From: Aliirhizobium wenxiniae
GTDB lineage: Bacteria > Pseudomonadota > Alphaproteobacteria > Rhizobiales > Rhizobiaceae
Length of the DNA stretch: 64,000 bases
NCBI RefSeq assembly: GCF_014201355.1
Contig: NZ_JACHEG010000011.1
Location: 1 to 64,000, forward strand
Reading direction: 5' to 3'
Within the stretch, counting starts at the first letter, position 1. Each line of letters opens with the position of its first letter. The notes under the pieces are model-generated. The model did no database searches. It was not told where the DNA came from and saw only the letters and a program-made list of their open reading frames with translations. The position numbers and the translations under genes were made by a program. Shown piece after piece: positions 17,698 through 25,903 of this stretch.

Positions 17698-18449
17698 GGC
17701 TGTTTCGGATCAAAGGCGCCCGGCGGAATGTGGCCGTGATCGCCGTAAGCCTGCTCCAATGCATCCAGCATGGCCCAGAGCAGGTCGCATTTGAAAACGA
17801 GGGCATCGATCACTGCCTGCTGTTTCTCCGGCGTATCCGCATGCTGCCGGACATAGGCCAGCGCATAATCGGCATCACGCGACGCCTGCACGGGCCTCGG
17901 TTTGAAATATTCCAGGATATCCTCGGTGACGTAATCATACCGCGCGAGCATGGCGGGCACTCGCTCGCTGATGATGACCGGCGAAAACAGCTCGGTGAGT
18001 GAGGAGGCCACTGCTTCCAGAAGGCTTCTGTCGGTACAGAAGGAAAGATATGCGCCGACGGCGAAGCGCGTGGCCGGCAGGGCTCCGCGCTGACTGGCGA
18101 CAAAATCCCGATCGAGCCCGAGGCCAGTCGCAAGCTTCAGCCAGCGGGCAATGCCGCCATTCCAGCCGTCATCGCCGTCATGATCCTCGATCCGTTTTCG
18201 CCACTCCGCACGAAAGGCGGGGTCTTCCGCATGCGACAGGATCATCGCGTCCTTGCGGGGGATGACGGCCTGATAACAATAACGGTTGAGCGCCCAGGCC
18301 TGCAATTGTCCCTTCGAAAGCTGGCCGGACGTCATCTTGTGATGCAACGGGTGGCGGTTGTGATAACGGGACAGGCCTATTTCGCGCAGGACGCTTTCCA
18401 GTGCATCCGGTGTCAGTCCATCGCGTGCGGCAGCAGCAAACTCGTTCAC
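17694..18449 (-). CDS. pqqC: PqqC, pyrroloquinoline-quinone synthase
   Basis: 251 aa, all-helical. Conserved PqqC stretches include RYHNRHPLHHKMTSGQLSKG and WALNRYCYQAVIPRKDA. It catalyses the final ring closure and eight-electron oxidation of AHQQ to PQQ with molecular oxygen and no metal. ATGA overlaps join it to pqqB and pqqD. Complete length, nothing missing. Confidence 0.96.
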   Translation of the reverse strand: MNEFAAAARDGLTPDALESVLREIGLSRYHNRHPLHHKMTSGQLSKGQLQAWALNRYCYQAVIPRKDAMILSHAEDPAFRAEWRKRIEDHDGDDGWNGGIARWLKLATGLGLDRDFVASQRGALPATRFAVGAYLSFCTDRSLLEAVASSLTELFSPVIISERVPAMLARYDYVTEDILEYFKPRPVQASRDADYALAYVRQHADTPEKQQAVIDALVFKCDLLWAMLDALEQAYGDHGHIPPGAFDPKQP

Positions 18450-19384
18450 AGGCGGATCTCCATTCCGTCATATCCAATCTCCCAGCCACTCTCCCGTACT
18501 GTCGCCGCCTGGGGGGAACGATCGTCGAGGATGGGATTGGTATTATTGATATGCACATAGATCCGTCGTCCGATCGCAAGATCCGACAGAGCGTGCATCG
18601 AACCTTCAGGGCCGGAAATATGCAGGTGGCCCATGCGCTTCCCCGTCTTTGCGCCGACGCCGGAGGTCAGCATCTCGCCATCGGTATAGACGGTGCCATC
18701 GAAGAGCAGGCATGCGGCCCGATCCAGGCGTTGCTTTAGGTCGCCATCGATGCGGGCGCAGCCCGGAATGTAAAACACGGCTGATGCGGCATCATCAGAC
18801 ATGATCTTCAACCCAATCGTATCGCCCTCTTCGGTGCCAAAACCCTGTTCGGCCTTGGCTTGATCTTCCAGGAAAAGGGCAATCTTGCCCGGCACCGCGA
18901 AGACTTCCACCGAAATGCCGGTCGGCACGTTCTGCCAGTTCAGAATGGGTGAGACCTGATGCAACGGTAGTTCGCGGCGTTCTACCAAGGCCGGATCGAC
19001 GACGTTAAAGATCGCGTTCTGTTCCAGCACCGCAAGAACGCGGGCCGTGGCATAGATGACGAACCGTTCCCGCTCTCGCAGGCTGAGCAGGCCGGCGATG
19101 TGATCGACATCGGCATTGGTCAGCACCACGGCCGAGATCGGGGTGGAGCGTGGTGCAGCCGTTTCGGAAGGCTGTAACTCCGGCGTGGCGGCAATCTGCT
19201 GCCGGATATCCGGCGATGCGTTAAACAGCACCCATTGGGTTTCGTCTGCGCTCGCAGCAAGGCTCGACTGTGTTCTGGGGCGGATATGTTCCGCACCTTT
19301 TCGGGCATCGCGACTTAAATGGAAATTACAGTTCCATTGAGGGAAGCCACCTCCAGCGGCGGACCCCACAACCTTCAGGTACAT
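18446..19384 (-). CDS. pqqB: PqqB, metallo-beta-lactamase-fold oxygenase of PQQ synthesis
   Basis: 312 aa. Begins MYLKVVGSAAGGGFPQWNCN, the hallmark PqqB start with a zinc-binding cysteine. The metal-site variant NADVDH (Asp92, Asp94, His95) replaces the HxHxDH of hydrolases. PqqB hydroxylates the cross-linked tyrosine after PqqE and proteolysis. The ATG at 19384 is preferred because AGGGG lies upstream and the family starts here; the longer frame would overlap a perfect palindrome at 19398-19413. Confidence 0.94.
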   Translation of the reverse strand: MYLKVVGSAAGGGFPQWNCNFHLSRDARKGAEHIRPRTQSSLAASADETQWVLFNASPDIRQQIAATPELQPSETAAPRSTPISAVVLTNADVDHIAGLLSLRERERFVIYATARVLAVLEQNAIFNVVDPALVERRELPLHQVSPILNWQNVPTGISVEVFAVPGKIALFLEDQAKAEQGFGTEEGDTIGLKIMSDDAASAVFYIPGCARIDGDLKQRLDRAACLLFDGTVYTDGEMLTSGVGAKTGKRMGHLHISGPEGSMHALSDLAIGRRIYVHINNTNPILDDRSPQAATVRESGWEIGYDGMEIRL

Positions 19385-19397
19385 GAAAACCATCCCC

Positions 19398-19413
19398 TGA
19401 CGAGATCTCGTCA
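19398..19413. promoter_or_regulatory. Perfect 16-base palindrome just before pqqB
   Basis: TGACGAGATCTCGTCA is its own reverse complement. It lies 14 bases upstream of the pqqB start, between the pqqA stem-loop and pqqB. It could be an operator or an RNA hairpin that tunes pqqB translation. Confidence 0.4.
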
Positions 19414-19442
19414 CGGCTCAATATCATATCTGAAAGACGCCC

Positions 19443-19459
19443 CATCCGGGATCCGGATG
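19443..19459 (-). terminator. Stem-loop between pqqA and pqqB, possible attenuator
   Basis: CATCCGG and CCGGATG flank a three-base loop, 17 bases after the pqqA stop. It has no T-run. A partial stop here would give the excess of pqqA message over pqqB-E known from other methylotrophs. Confidence 0.45.
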
Positions 19460-19475
19460 AGGCTGTTTTAACTGC

Positions 19476-19571
19476 TTATTTTTTCGACGGAAGTTGTGCG
19501 GGAAAGTAACGTGACATTTCCATTCCGACGGCGACGGTGCACATCGCCGGTTTCTTCCAGGTCTTCTTCAT
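19476..19571 (-). CDS. pqqA: PqqA, PQQ precursor peptide (31 aa)
   Basis: A short gene easily missed. It starts at the ATG ending at 19571 behind GAGGAGGAG (seven-base gap) and encodes 31 residues beginning MKKTWKKPAMCTVAVGMEM. The substrate pair Glu18 and Tyr22 has the obligatory ExxxY spacing, followed by FPAQLP. The two residues are cross-linked and excised to become PQQ. It is first in pqqABCDE and shares a divergent promoter region with the binding-protein gene at 19779. Confidence 0.95.
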   Translation of the reverse strand: MKKTWKKPAMCTVAVGMEMSRYFPAQLPSKK

Positions 19572-19634
19572 AAGTTTCTCCTCCTCATAAAGGGCCTTTT
19601 CAACCGGGATCATCATACGCGCAATCCTGCGATG

Positions 19635-19688
19635 TACAACTGTAGATGAATGCAAAGTTTGAAAGTGCCTTCACATTTACAGGTTGTA
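19635..19688. promoter_or_regulatory. Paired TACA-TGTA palindromes in the pqqA/ABC divergent promoter region
   Basis: TACAACTGTA (19635-19644) and TACAGGTTGTA (19678-19688) share TACA/TGTA arms, with centres about 43 bases or four helical turns apart. They lie in the 207-bp region from which pqqA and the PQQ-associated ABC genes diverge, so a single regulator could serve both directions. Confidence 0.4.
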
Positions 19689-19778
19689 ATCCGATGCATC
19701 TGCGCTAAGCTGATTGAGGCACCGATAATCCATGGCAGATCCGAGCAGCGTCGGAGATGTGTGTTCTTTTGCGAGCAT

Positions 19779-21029
19779 ATGGGATGTGTGGTGTCTGTTT
19801 TCGTCTTTTTATCTGTTTCAGTTCTTCTTGCGGTTTTGCCTCTCGCGGAGGTCAACGCACAAACTTCATCCGAACCCGGAACACCAGGCCAGGAGAGATC
19901 CGAGCCTGAAGCATCCGATGTCAGGCTTGGCTATATTCGCGCCTATGCGCCGCAACTGGCGCTGTCGGTTCTTGATGTGCCGCCGCGTGATGAGGGCGTG
20001 GCGGGGGCCAATGTGGCCATATCAGACAACAACACGACCGGGCGTTTTCTGGGGCAGAAATTTTCGCTCGATGTGGTTGAGGTAAAGCCGGATTCGGATG
20101 TGCTTTCCGTGTTCGATGCGATGGCGGGCAGGGGGATTTCGACAATCCTTGCTGACCTTTCTGCCGGGCAGCTTCTGACACTTGCGGATGCAGCCCAGGC
20201 CAAAGGGATCATCGTCTTCAATGTCGGCGCGACCGACGACCGGTTGCGGGAAGAGGATTGCCGGGCAAATGTCTTTCACACCGCGCCCACGCGCAGCATG
20301 CTGGCAGATGGGCTGGCGCAATATCTGATCTGGAAACAGTGGCGGCGCTGGGCTCTGATCTATGGCTCGCATGAACGCGACCGGTTGTTCGCCGACGCCT
20401 TGCGCCGGGCTGCGGAGCGGTTCGGCGGAGAGATCGTTGCGGAAAAGGAATTTGCCGATACCGGTACGGCGCGGCGAACAGATAGCGGCGTGGTTCAGAT
20501 CCAGCGGCAAATGCCGGTCTTCACGCAAGGCCTGGCTGAACATGACGTCCTGCTCGTGGCGGATGAAAGCGAGGTTTTCGGCACCTATGTTCCGTTTCGT
20601 ACCTGGCAGCCACGACCTGTAGCCGGCACGGCGGGGCTGATGCCTTCCGCCTGGCATCCGGCCAGCGAACAATGGGGCGGCACCCAGATCCAGAACCGGT
20701 TCCTCAAGGCGACAGGACGACGGATGCTGTCGAAGGATATGGCGGCCTGGACGGCTGCACGCATCATCGGCGAGGCGGCGACGCGTACGCGGAGTGCCGA
20801 TCCTAAGGAAATCGCCGGTTTTATCCGTTCCGAAGATTTTTCCATTGCGGCCTTCAAGGGGCAGAAGCTGACCTTTCGGCAGTGGAATTGGCAGTTAAGG
20901 CAGCCGGTATTCATCGGTGACGGGCGATCGGTGGTTTCGACATCACCGCAGGAGGGGTTTCTGCATCAGTTTTCCGAGCTCGATACATTGGGCATCGACA
21001 GGCCGGAGACGAAGTGCGTGCTGAAATAG
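19779..21029 (+). CDS. PQQ-cluster ABC transporter substrate-binding-like protein
   Basis: 416 aa with a hydrophobic signal sequence ending near AEVNAQTSS. The mature part has a type I periplasmic-binding (branched-chain amino acid receptor) fold: VRLGYIRAYAPQLALS, ILADLSAGQLLTLADAAQAKG, WRRWALIYGSHERDRLFADALRR. It matches the binding-protein family found next to PQQ-dependent alcohol dehydrogenases. The partner ATPase and permease lie downstream in the same direction and look like an ABC-2 exporter, so its role may not be ordinary import. The ATG at 19779 is chosen for the signal peptide; ribosome site is weak. Confidence 0.82.
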   Translation: MGCVVSVFVFLSVSVLLAVLPLAEVNAQTSSEPGTPGQERSEPEASDVRLGYIRAYAPQLALSVLDVPPRDEGVAGANVAISDNNTTGRFLGQKFSLDVVEVKPDSDVLSVFDAMAGRGISTILADLSAGQLLTLADAAQAKGIIVFNVGATDDRLREEDCRANVFHTAPTRSMLADGLAQYLIWKQWRRWALIYGSHERDRLFADALRRAAERFGGEIVAEKEFADTGTARRTDSGVVQIQRQMPVFTQGLAEHDVLLVADESEVFGTYVPFRTWQPRPVAGTAGLMPSAWHPASEQWGGTQIQNRFLKATGRRMLSKDMAAWTAARIIGEAATRTRSADPKEIAGFIRSEDFSIAAFKGQKLTFRQWNWQLRQPVFIGDGRSVVSTSPQEGFLHQFSELDTLGIDRPETKCVLK

Positions 21030-21063
21030 GGTGAGGAACGAAAGAGCCTTGGGAGGGGCCGAC

Positions 21064-22053
21064 ATGCAGAAAAGACCGACTTCTGTCGCCATCATGCTTG
21101 CCACGGTGTTTTGTGGCGGGCTTTTGGGCACACGGCCGGCCGAGGCCTTCATGGCCTATGTCTCAAACGAGAAAGACAATACGGTCACTGTTGTAGATAC
21201 GGCGTCCGGCACTGTTGTGAAGACGCTTCCCGTTGGGCAGAGGCCGCGCGGCATCACCATCTCGCATGACGGCAAGTTCATCTATCTCTGCGCCAGCGAC
21301 GACGACACGATCGAGGTGATCGATACGGAGACGCTGCAGATCGTCGACACACTTCCTTCCGGGCCTGATCCGGAACTCTTCGTTCTCTCGCCGGATGGCA
21401 AGACGCTTTATGTCGCCAACGAGGACGACAATCTGGTTACGGTCATCGATATCGAAAGCCGTGATGTGCTGGCGGAAATTCCGGTCGGCGTCGAGCCGGA
21501 GGGCATGGGTATCAGCCCCGACGGCAAGACCATGGTCAATACGTCGGAGACGACGAACATGGCGCATTTCATCGATACCGACAGCCACGAAATTACCCAT
21601 AACGTGCTGGTCGACTCGCGACCGCGTTTTGCCGAGTTCAAGCCGGACGGATCGGAAGTGTGGGTGAGTGCGGAAATCGGCGGCACGGTCTCGGTCATCG
21701 ACAATGCCAGCCGCGAGGTGAAGCACAAGATCACCTTCGAGATCGCCGGGCTGCGTTCCGAGGCGATCCAGCCGGTTGGCGTGCGCATCACTGCTGACGG
21801 CAAAAAGGCCTATGTGGCACTGGGGCCGGCCAACCGCGTCGCGGTGGTCGATACTGCCACCTACAAGGTTGAGAAATATGTGCTGGTCGGCCAGCGGGTG
21901 TGGCAGCTCGCTTTCACGCCGGACCAGAAGACGATCATCAGCACCAACGGCGTTTCCAACGACATCACCTTCATCGACGTCGCGAGTGACGAACCGGTGC
22001 AGTCGGTGACGGTGGGAGCTATGCCCTGGGGTGTGGTTGTTTCGCCGAAATAG
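21064..22053 (+). CDS. Periplasmic YVTN beta-propeller protein of the PQQ cluster
   Basis: 329 aa. Signal peptide ends near RPAEAFMAYVSNE. Seven-blade propeller repeats recur about every 42 residues, each with a variant of G-x-x-P-x-G-x-x-x-S-x-D-G-K (PRGITISHDGKFIYLCASDD, PEGMGISPDGKTMVNTSE). The family travels with PQQ-dependent alcohol oxidation genes; its biochemical role is not established. GGGAGGGG lies five bases before the ATG, and the gene starts 34 bases after the binding protein. Confidence 0.85.
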   Translation: MQKRPTSVAIMLATVFCGGLLGTRPAEAFMAYVSNEKDNTVTVVDTASGTVVKTLPVGQRPRGITISHDGKFIYLCASDDDTIEVIDTETLQIVDTLPSGPDPELFVLSPDGKTLYVANEDDNLVTVIDIESRDVLAEIPVGVEPEGMGISPDGKTMVNTSETTNMAHFIDTDSHEITHNVLVDSRPRFAEFKPDGSEVWVSAEIGGTVSVIDNASREVKHKITFEIAGLRSEAIQPVGVRITADGKKAYVALGPANRVAVVDTATYKVEKYVLVGQRVWQLAFTPDQKTIISTNGVSNDITFIDVASDEPVQSVTVGAMPWGVVVSPK

Positions 22054-22087
22054 CTGGATTTGAAGATAACAAGAGGAGGAGGAGAGG

Positions 22088-22576
22088 ATGCTGGACTATC
22101 GGAAATTGGGGTTTGTTGCATTGGCAGCGGTGTTTCTGTCCGCGGGCTTGGGCTTTGGCCAGGACAAGGATGACGATGACGACGATGACAAGCCGGCCAC
22201 CAAGGCTGTTTCGACCGAGAAGGTAACGCGGGCGAGCAAGGATGTGCCGGAACTGATCCTCGGCTCGGCAAAGGACAATTTTGCCGTCAACCGCAAGGAT
22301 TTCGAGCTGGTGGCGGGGCAGGGCTATCGCTGGAAGATCACCTCGGCGGCCGGGCTGGAATACAAGTTCGTCACCGACCTGTTCCGAAACGTCTGGATGA
22401 ACCAGATCGTCATCAACGATCTCGAAGTCCATATGAACGGTGCGCCGGCCTGGCTGGAATTCGACAGTGAAGGCACGATGCAGGTGCAGTTCACCGCAGT
22501 TCGACCCGGCAGCTACACATGGTCTGTGCCGGATCTTGCCGACAAGGGAATGAAGGGAACGATTACCATTAAATAG
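22088..22576 (+). CDS. Exported cupredoxin-like protein lacking copper ligands
   Basis: 162 aa. Signal peptide ends near LGFGQDK and is followed by seven consecutive aspartates. The C-terminus PGSYTWSVPDLADKGMKGTI follows the cupredoxin pattern (PGTYxYxCxxPxHxxxGMxGx), but the Cys and His copper ligands are absent and only the Met position remains. The fold is probably kept for structure or binding partners rather than electron transfer. The acidic tract could bind metal ions. It lies in the PQQ-ABC operon, 34 bases after the propeller gene. Function unknown. Confidence 0.75.
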   Translation: MLDYRKLGFVALAAVFLSAGLGFGQDKDDDDDDDKPATKAVSTEKVTRASKDVPELILGSAKDNFAVNRKDFELVAGQGYRWKITSAAGLEYKFVTDLFRNVWMNQIVINDLEVHMNGAPAWLEFDSEGTMQVQFTAVRPGSYTWSVPDLADKGMKGTITIK

Positions 22577-22634
22577 CAATGGAGTTTGGGTGGCGTCGGG
22601 TTCGGACGTTGAGTTGAGCGTGGGAGGAGACAGG

Positions 22635-23504
22635 ATGAACGGTATCGATGACGAGGATGGCCCCGTAAGGACTATGGCGCTGGAGGTCTCCATGGTCAGT
22701 CATTCCTATGGGCAAAAGAAAGCGCTCGATGACGTCTCCTTCTCCATTCCCGCCGGTCGTTTTACCGTGTTGCTGGGTTTGAACGGCGCCGGCAAGACGA
22801 CGCTGTTTTCGCTGATCAGCCATCTTTACGACACTCGCCTAGGGGCCATCCGCGTGTTCGGTCAGGATATCAGGCGCGCGCCGGGCGAGGCCTTGCGCCG
22901 GCTCGGCATTGTCTTTCAGGCGCGTACGCTCGATCTCGATCTCACCGTCAGCCAAAATCTCGCCTATCACGCGTCTTTGCATGGCATCGGCAGGCGGGAG
23001 GCAATGGTTCGGATCAGGGAGCTTCTGGCGCAGGTCGACATGGCTGACCGGCTGCACGACAAGGCGCGTAATCTTTCCGGCGGGCAGATGCGGCGTGTGG
23101 AGATCGTCCGGGCGCTGTTGCATCGGCCGTCACTGCTCTTGCTCGACGAGGCGACGGTGGGGCTGGATATCCGCTCGCGCTCCGACATCCTGGCGACGAT
23201 CCGGGCTCTGGTTGCTGAGACCGGTTTGAGCGTGCTCTGGGCAACACATCTGATCGATGAAGTGCAAGGGACCGACGATGTGGTGATCCTCGACAAGGGA
23301 CAGGTGCTGGTGACGGGAACGGTGGCGGATGTGGTTGGCCAGACGGGAGCGCGAGATATCGGCGGGGCTTTCGCCGGTTTGACGACAGGAGCTTCTCGTT
23401 CCGGATTGAGCGTGGTTGCCACTTCGATGATGGAAGAAAAGAGTGGCCTTGCCGCGAGCAGCGATATTGATGAATCTGCACCTTTGGTCGTAGCATCGCG
23501 ATGA
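22635..23504 (+). CDS. ABC transporter ATP-binding protein, PQQ-alcohol-dehydrogenase cluster
   Basis: 289 aa. Walker A GLNGAGKTT (about 48-56), signature NLSGGQMRRVE, Walker B LLLLDEATVGLD, switch His in ATHLIDE. It is an ABC-2/DrrA-type ATPase, the class that drives export or membrane remodelling, and pairs with the permease overlapping its end. The ATG at 22635 directly follows GGGAGGAGACAGG. About 45 residues after the ABC domain (TGASRSGLSVVATSMM onward) are unique. Confidence 0.88.
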   Translation: MNGIDDEDGPVRTMALEVSMVSHSYGQKKALDDVSFSIPAGRFTVLLGLNGAGKTTLFSLISHLYDTRLGAIRVFGQDIRRAPGEALRRLGIVFQARTLDLDLTVSQNLAYHASLHGIGRREAMVRIRELLAQVDMADRLHDKARNLSGGQMRRVEIVRALLHRPSLLLLDEATVGLDIRSRSDILATIRALVAETGLSVLWATHLIDEVQGTDDVVILDKGQVLVTGTVADVVGQTGARDIGGAFAGLTTGASRSGLSVVATSMMEEKSGLAASSDIDESAPLVVASR

Positions 23505-24367
23505 GCATTCCCGCCCAGACAGATGCCTTTGCCAGCCACCTGCCACGCGGCTTCGGCCTCGCACAATACGGCGCATGCCTTACTGGCATCATGCTTCGCG
23601 AAGGCCTGCGTTTCCTCAATCAGCGCGAACGTTTCATCTCTTCGCTGGTGCGGCCGCTCCTGTGGTTGTTCGTCTTCGCAGCCGGTTTTCGCCAGGTTCT
23701 CGGCGTGTCGATCATTCCGCCCTACAAGACCTATGTTCTCTATGAGGTCTATATCACGCCGGGTCTGGCTGGCATGATCCTGTTATTTTCCGGCATGCAG
23801 TCGTCGCTATCCATGGTCTATGACCGGGAGATGGGGAATATGCGCACGCTGCTCGTCAGTCCGTTTCCGCGCTGGTTTCTACTGGTCTCGAAACTTCTGG
23901 CGGGTGTCGCCGTCTCGGTGGTGCAGGTCTATGTGTTTCTCGCCATCGCCTGGTTCTGGAGCGTCAAGCCGCCGGTTATCGGTTACCTGCTGGTCCTGCC
24001 GGCCTTGGTTCTGGCCGGCATGATGCTGTGTTCGCTCGGCATGCTTCTGTCCTCGATGATCCGGCAGTTGGAGAATTTTGCCGGCATCATGAACTTCGTG
24101 ATCTTTCCGATGTATTTTGCATCTTCGGCGCTCTACCCGCTCTGGCGAATTCAGGAATCCAGTCCGCTTCTTTTTCATATCTGCCAGGCGAACCCTTTCA
24201 CCTATGCGGTCGAACTGATCCGTTTTGCGCTGTACGGCCGAATAGACTGGGCGTCGCTTGCGGTTGTCTGCGGTTTCACCGTGCTTTTCCTCGGCGGCGC
24301 CATCCTTGCCTATGACCCTGCCAAAGGGCTCTTGAGCCGCAAACGCGATACGGGAGGAAACGGCTGA
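23501..24367 (+). CDS. ABC-2 type permease, PQQ-alcohol-dehydrogenase cluster
   Basis: 288 aa with six predicted membrane helices and the ABC-2 permease landmarks LVRPLLWLFVFAAGFR, YDREMGNMRTLLVSPFPRW and a C-terminal ANPFTYAVELIRFALYG. It forms a homodimer with the preceding ATPase (four-base overlap). Homologues sit beside PQQ-dependent alcohol dehydrogenases in pseudomonads and rhizobia; what they move is not known. Confidence 0.88.
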   Translation: MSIPAQTDAFASHLPRGFGLAQYGACLTGIMLREGLRFLNQRERFISSLVRPLLWLFVFAAGFRQVLGVSIIPPYKTYVLYEVYITPGLAGMILLFSGMQSSLSMVYDREMGNMRTLLVSPFPRWFLLVSKLLAGVAVSVVQVYVFLAIAWFWSVKPPVIGYLLVLPALVLAGMMLCSLGMLLSSMIRQLENFAGIMNFVIFPMYFASSALYPLWRIQESSPLLFHICQANPFTYAVELIRFALYGRIDWASLAVVCGFTVLFLGGAILAYDPAKGLLSRKRDTGGNG

Positions 24368-24996
24368 TGGGATCGATCATGCGTGTTCTGATCGCTGCGA
24401 CCCTGGGGGTTGTCGCAGCGCCATCGCCGGGCTTCTCCGCTCAGGGAGACGACCCGGACTGGCCCTGCATCCAGCGCAAGGTGCCCGAACTGTCAATCGG
24501 CCAGATCTGGACCGGCCCCGAACTGCCTCCGCAGGCTGCAGACTGGTCGAAGGACGAGGTGTTGTCGGAACTGGTGGACGATCTGGCCGCACGACGCCTT
24601 CCGCTGCCGGAAGCGCAGGAGAAGATCAAGGCTTATCGCGACGCACTGCCAGACGACCAGCGGCCGCAACATATCGCCATGCTGATCCAGGGCCTGTTCG
24701 ACAAGATGAATGGCGAGCGCAGCCATGTTATCTCCGGTATCGCCCGGTATGCGCATCGCCAGCGCGATCTGGCAGCCAGCCTGCGCCGGGAAGGCTCCGC
24801 GCTCGACGCCATGCGGATCAGCCCGGATGCAGACCAGAACCAGGTGGCGTTGCGCAGCGAGCAACTGATGTTCCAGACGCGCATTTTCCAGGAACGCGTC
24901 CAGTCGCTCACCTATGTCTGTGAGGTGCCGACACTGATCGAGCAGCGCCTGTATGCGCTGGTGAGGACGCTCGCCGAGACACCGCCCGCGCAGTGA
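24367..24996 (+). CDS. Exported protein of unknown function at end of PQQ-ABC operon
   Basis: 209 aa. A signal peptide ends near GFSAQGDDPDWPC. The mature protein is mostly helical, with two cysteines (Cys34 and one in YVCEVP near residue 187) that could form a disulfide. The ATG overlaps the permease stop, so it is translationally coupled to the ABC genes. I do not recognise a domain. Its position makes an accessory periplasmic role for the transporter or for alcohol dehydrogenase maturation plausible. Confidence 0.7.
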   Translation: MGSIMRVLIAATLGVVAAPSPGFSAQGDDPDWPCIQRKVPELSIGQIWTGPELPPQAADWSKDEVLSELVDDLAARRLPLPEAQEKIKAYRDALPDDQRPQHIAMLIQGLFDKMNGERSHVISGIARYAHRQRDLAASLRREGSALDAMRISPDADQNQVALRSEQLMFQTRIFQERVQSLTYVCEVPTLIEQRLYALVRTLAETPPAQ

Positions 24997-25023
24997 AGCG
25001 GGGCGGCCTCTTGCGGCTGGCTA

Positions 25024-25404
25024 TTACGGCGAAAACTGCTTCAGATAGGCGATGACATCGGCCACGTCCTTGTCTGCCTTCAGCCCGACAAACGCCATTT
25101 TGGTGCCTTTCACGACGCCTTTCGGGTCATGGAGATAGGTGGCGAGTGTGGTTTCGTCCCACACCATGCCGCCCTTGCCGGCATCAGCCATGGCCGCTGA
25201 ATATTTGAAGCCCTCATGGGATCCGGCTGTTCTTCCGAGCAGTCCTTTCAGTGAAGGACCGATCTTGTTCTGATCGGTATCGGAGACATGACAGGCCTTG
25301 CATTTCGCAAATACCTTTTCACCCGCAGCCGCATCCTGGCCAAAGGCATAGCCCGCCATCGGCAACACAAGGCCGATGGCGCCAACATAACAGATGGCAC
25401 GCAT
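25024..25404 (-). CDS. Small periplasmic cytochrome c (c550/c2 type)
   Basis: 126 aa. Signal peptide ends near YAFGQDAAAGE. A single haem site CKACH is at residues 35-39, and KGTKMAFVG near residue 99 supplies the axial Met. This is a class I monohaem cytochrome c. GGGAGGA precedes the ATG at 25404; the longer open frame lacks a ribosome site. It converges on the PQQ-ABC operon and could carry electrons from alcohol oxidation to a terminal oxidase. Confidence 0.9.
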   Translation of the reverse strand: MRAICYVGAIGLVLPMAGYAFGQDAAAGEKVFAKCKACHVSDTDQNKIGPSLKGLLGRTAGSHEGFKYSAAMADAGKGGMVWDETTLATYLHDPKGVVKGTKMAFVGLKADKDVADVIAYLKQFSP

Positions 25405-25662
25405 AGAGTTCCTCCCAAAAGCATGAGCGATGGCGGAGCAATTCGATCCGGCATCGGGCCTGCACACGCAAGGGTAGTTCGTGGTGATGTTAAGTCAACA
25501 TCCCGAATCTGCGTCCTTTGCAAAATAAAGTTGCATTAGTCTTTGTGCATGTTTTGTCTGTCTGATTGACGGTTTTTTCAGCTGCGCGTAATCTGGAACC
25601 CGCTGACGACGCCTGCCGGCCGACGAAATCATCGTCCGCATGATGCAGGAGAGGGGCTTCCG

Positions 25663-25872
25663 ATGAACATGGTCGATCTCGTCCTGACGGTATGTCTGCT
25701 GGCCAATCCCAGCGATTGCCGCAACGAACATCTGCTTTTCGAAAGCCGCGGTTCGCTTTTTCAATGCATGATTCTGGCGCCGACGGAAATCGCGAAATGG
25801 TCTGGTCAGCACCCGGCTGTAAAGATTGTTCGCTGGAAATGTGCGTTTCCCGACAAGGGGCGCAAGGTCTGA
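25663..25872 (+). CDS. Small hypothetical protein, 69 aa
   Basis: Begins MNMVDLVLTVCLLANPSDC and contains four cysteines (CLLANPSDC, FQCM, WKCAF). The ribosome site GGAGAGGGG is good. The pattern of a short hydrophobic start and spaced cysteines suggests a small exported or membrane-linked protein. I do not recognise the family. It sits between the cytochrome c and xoxF genes. Confidence 0.6.
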   Translation: MNMVDLVLTVCLLANPSDCRNEHLLFESRGSLFQCMILAPTEIAKWSGQHPAVKIVRWKCAFPDKGRKV

Positions 25873-25903
25873 ATTTTCCGCCTGAAGCGCGTGGGCGCTT
25901 CTG

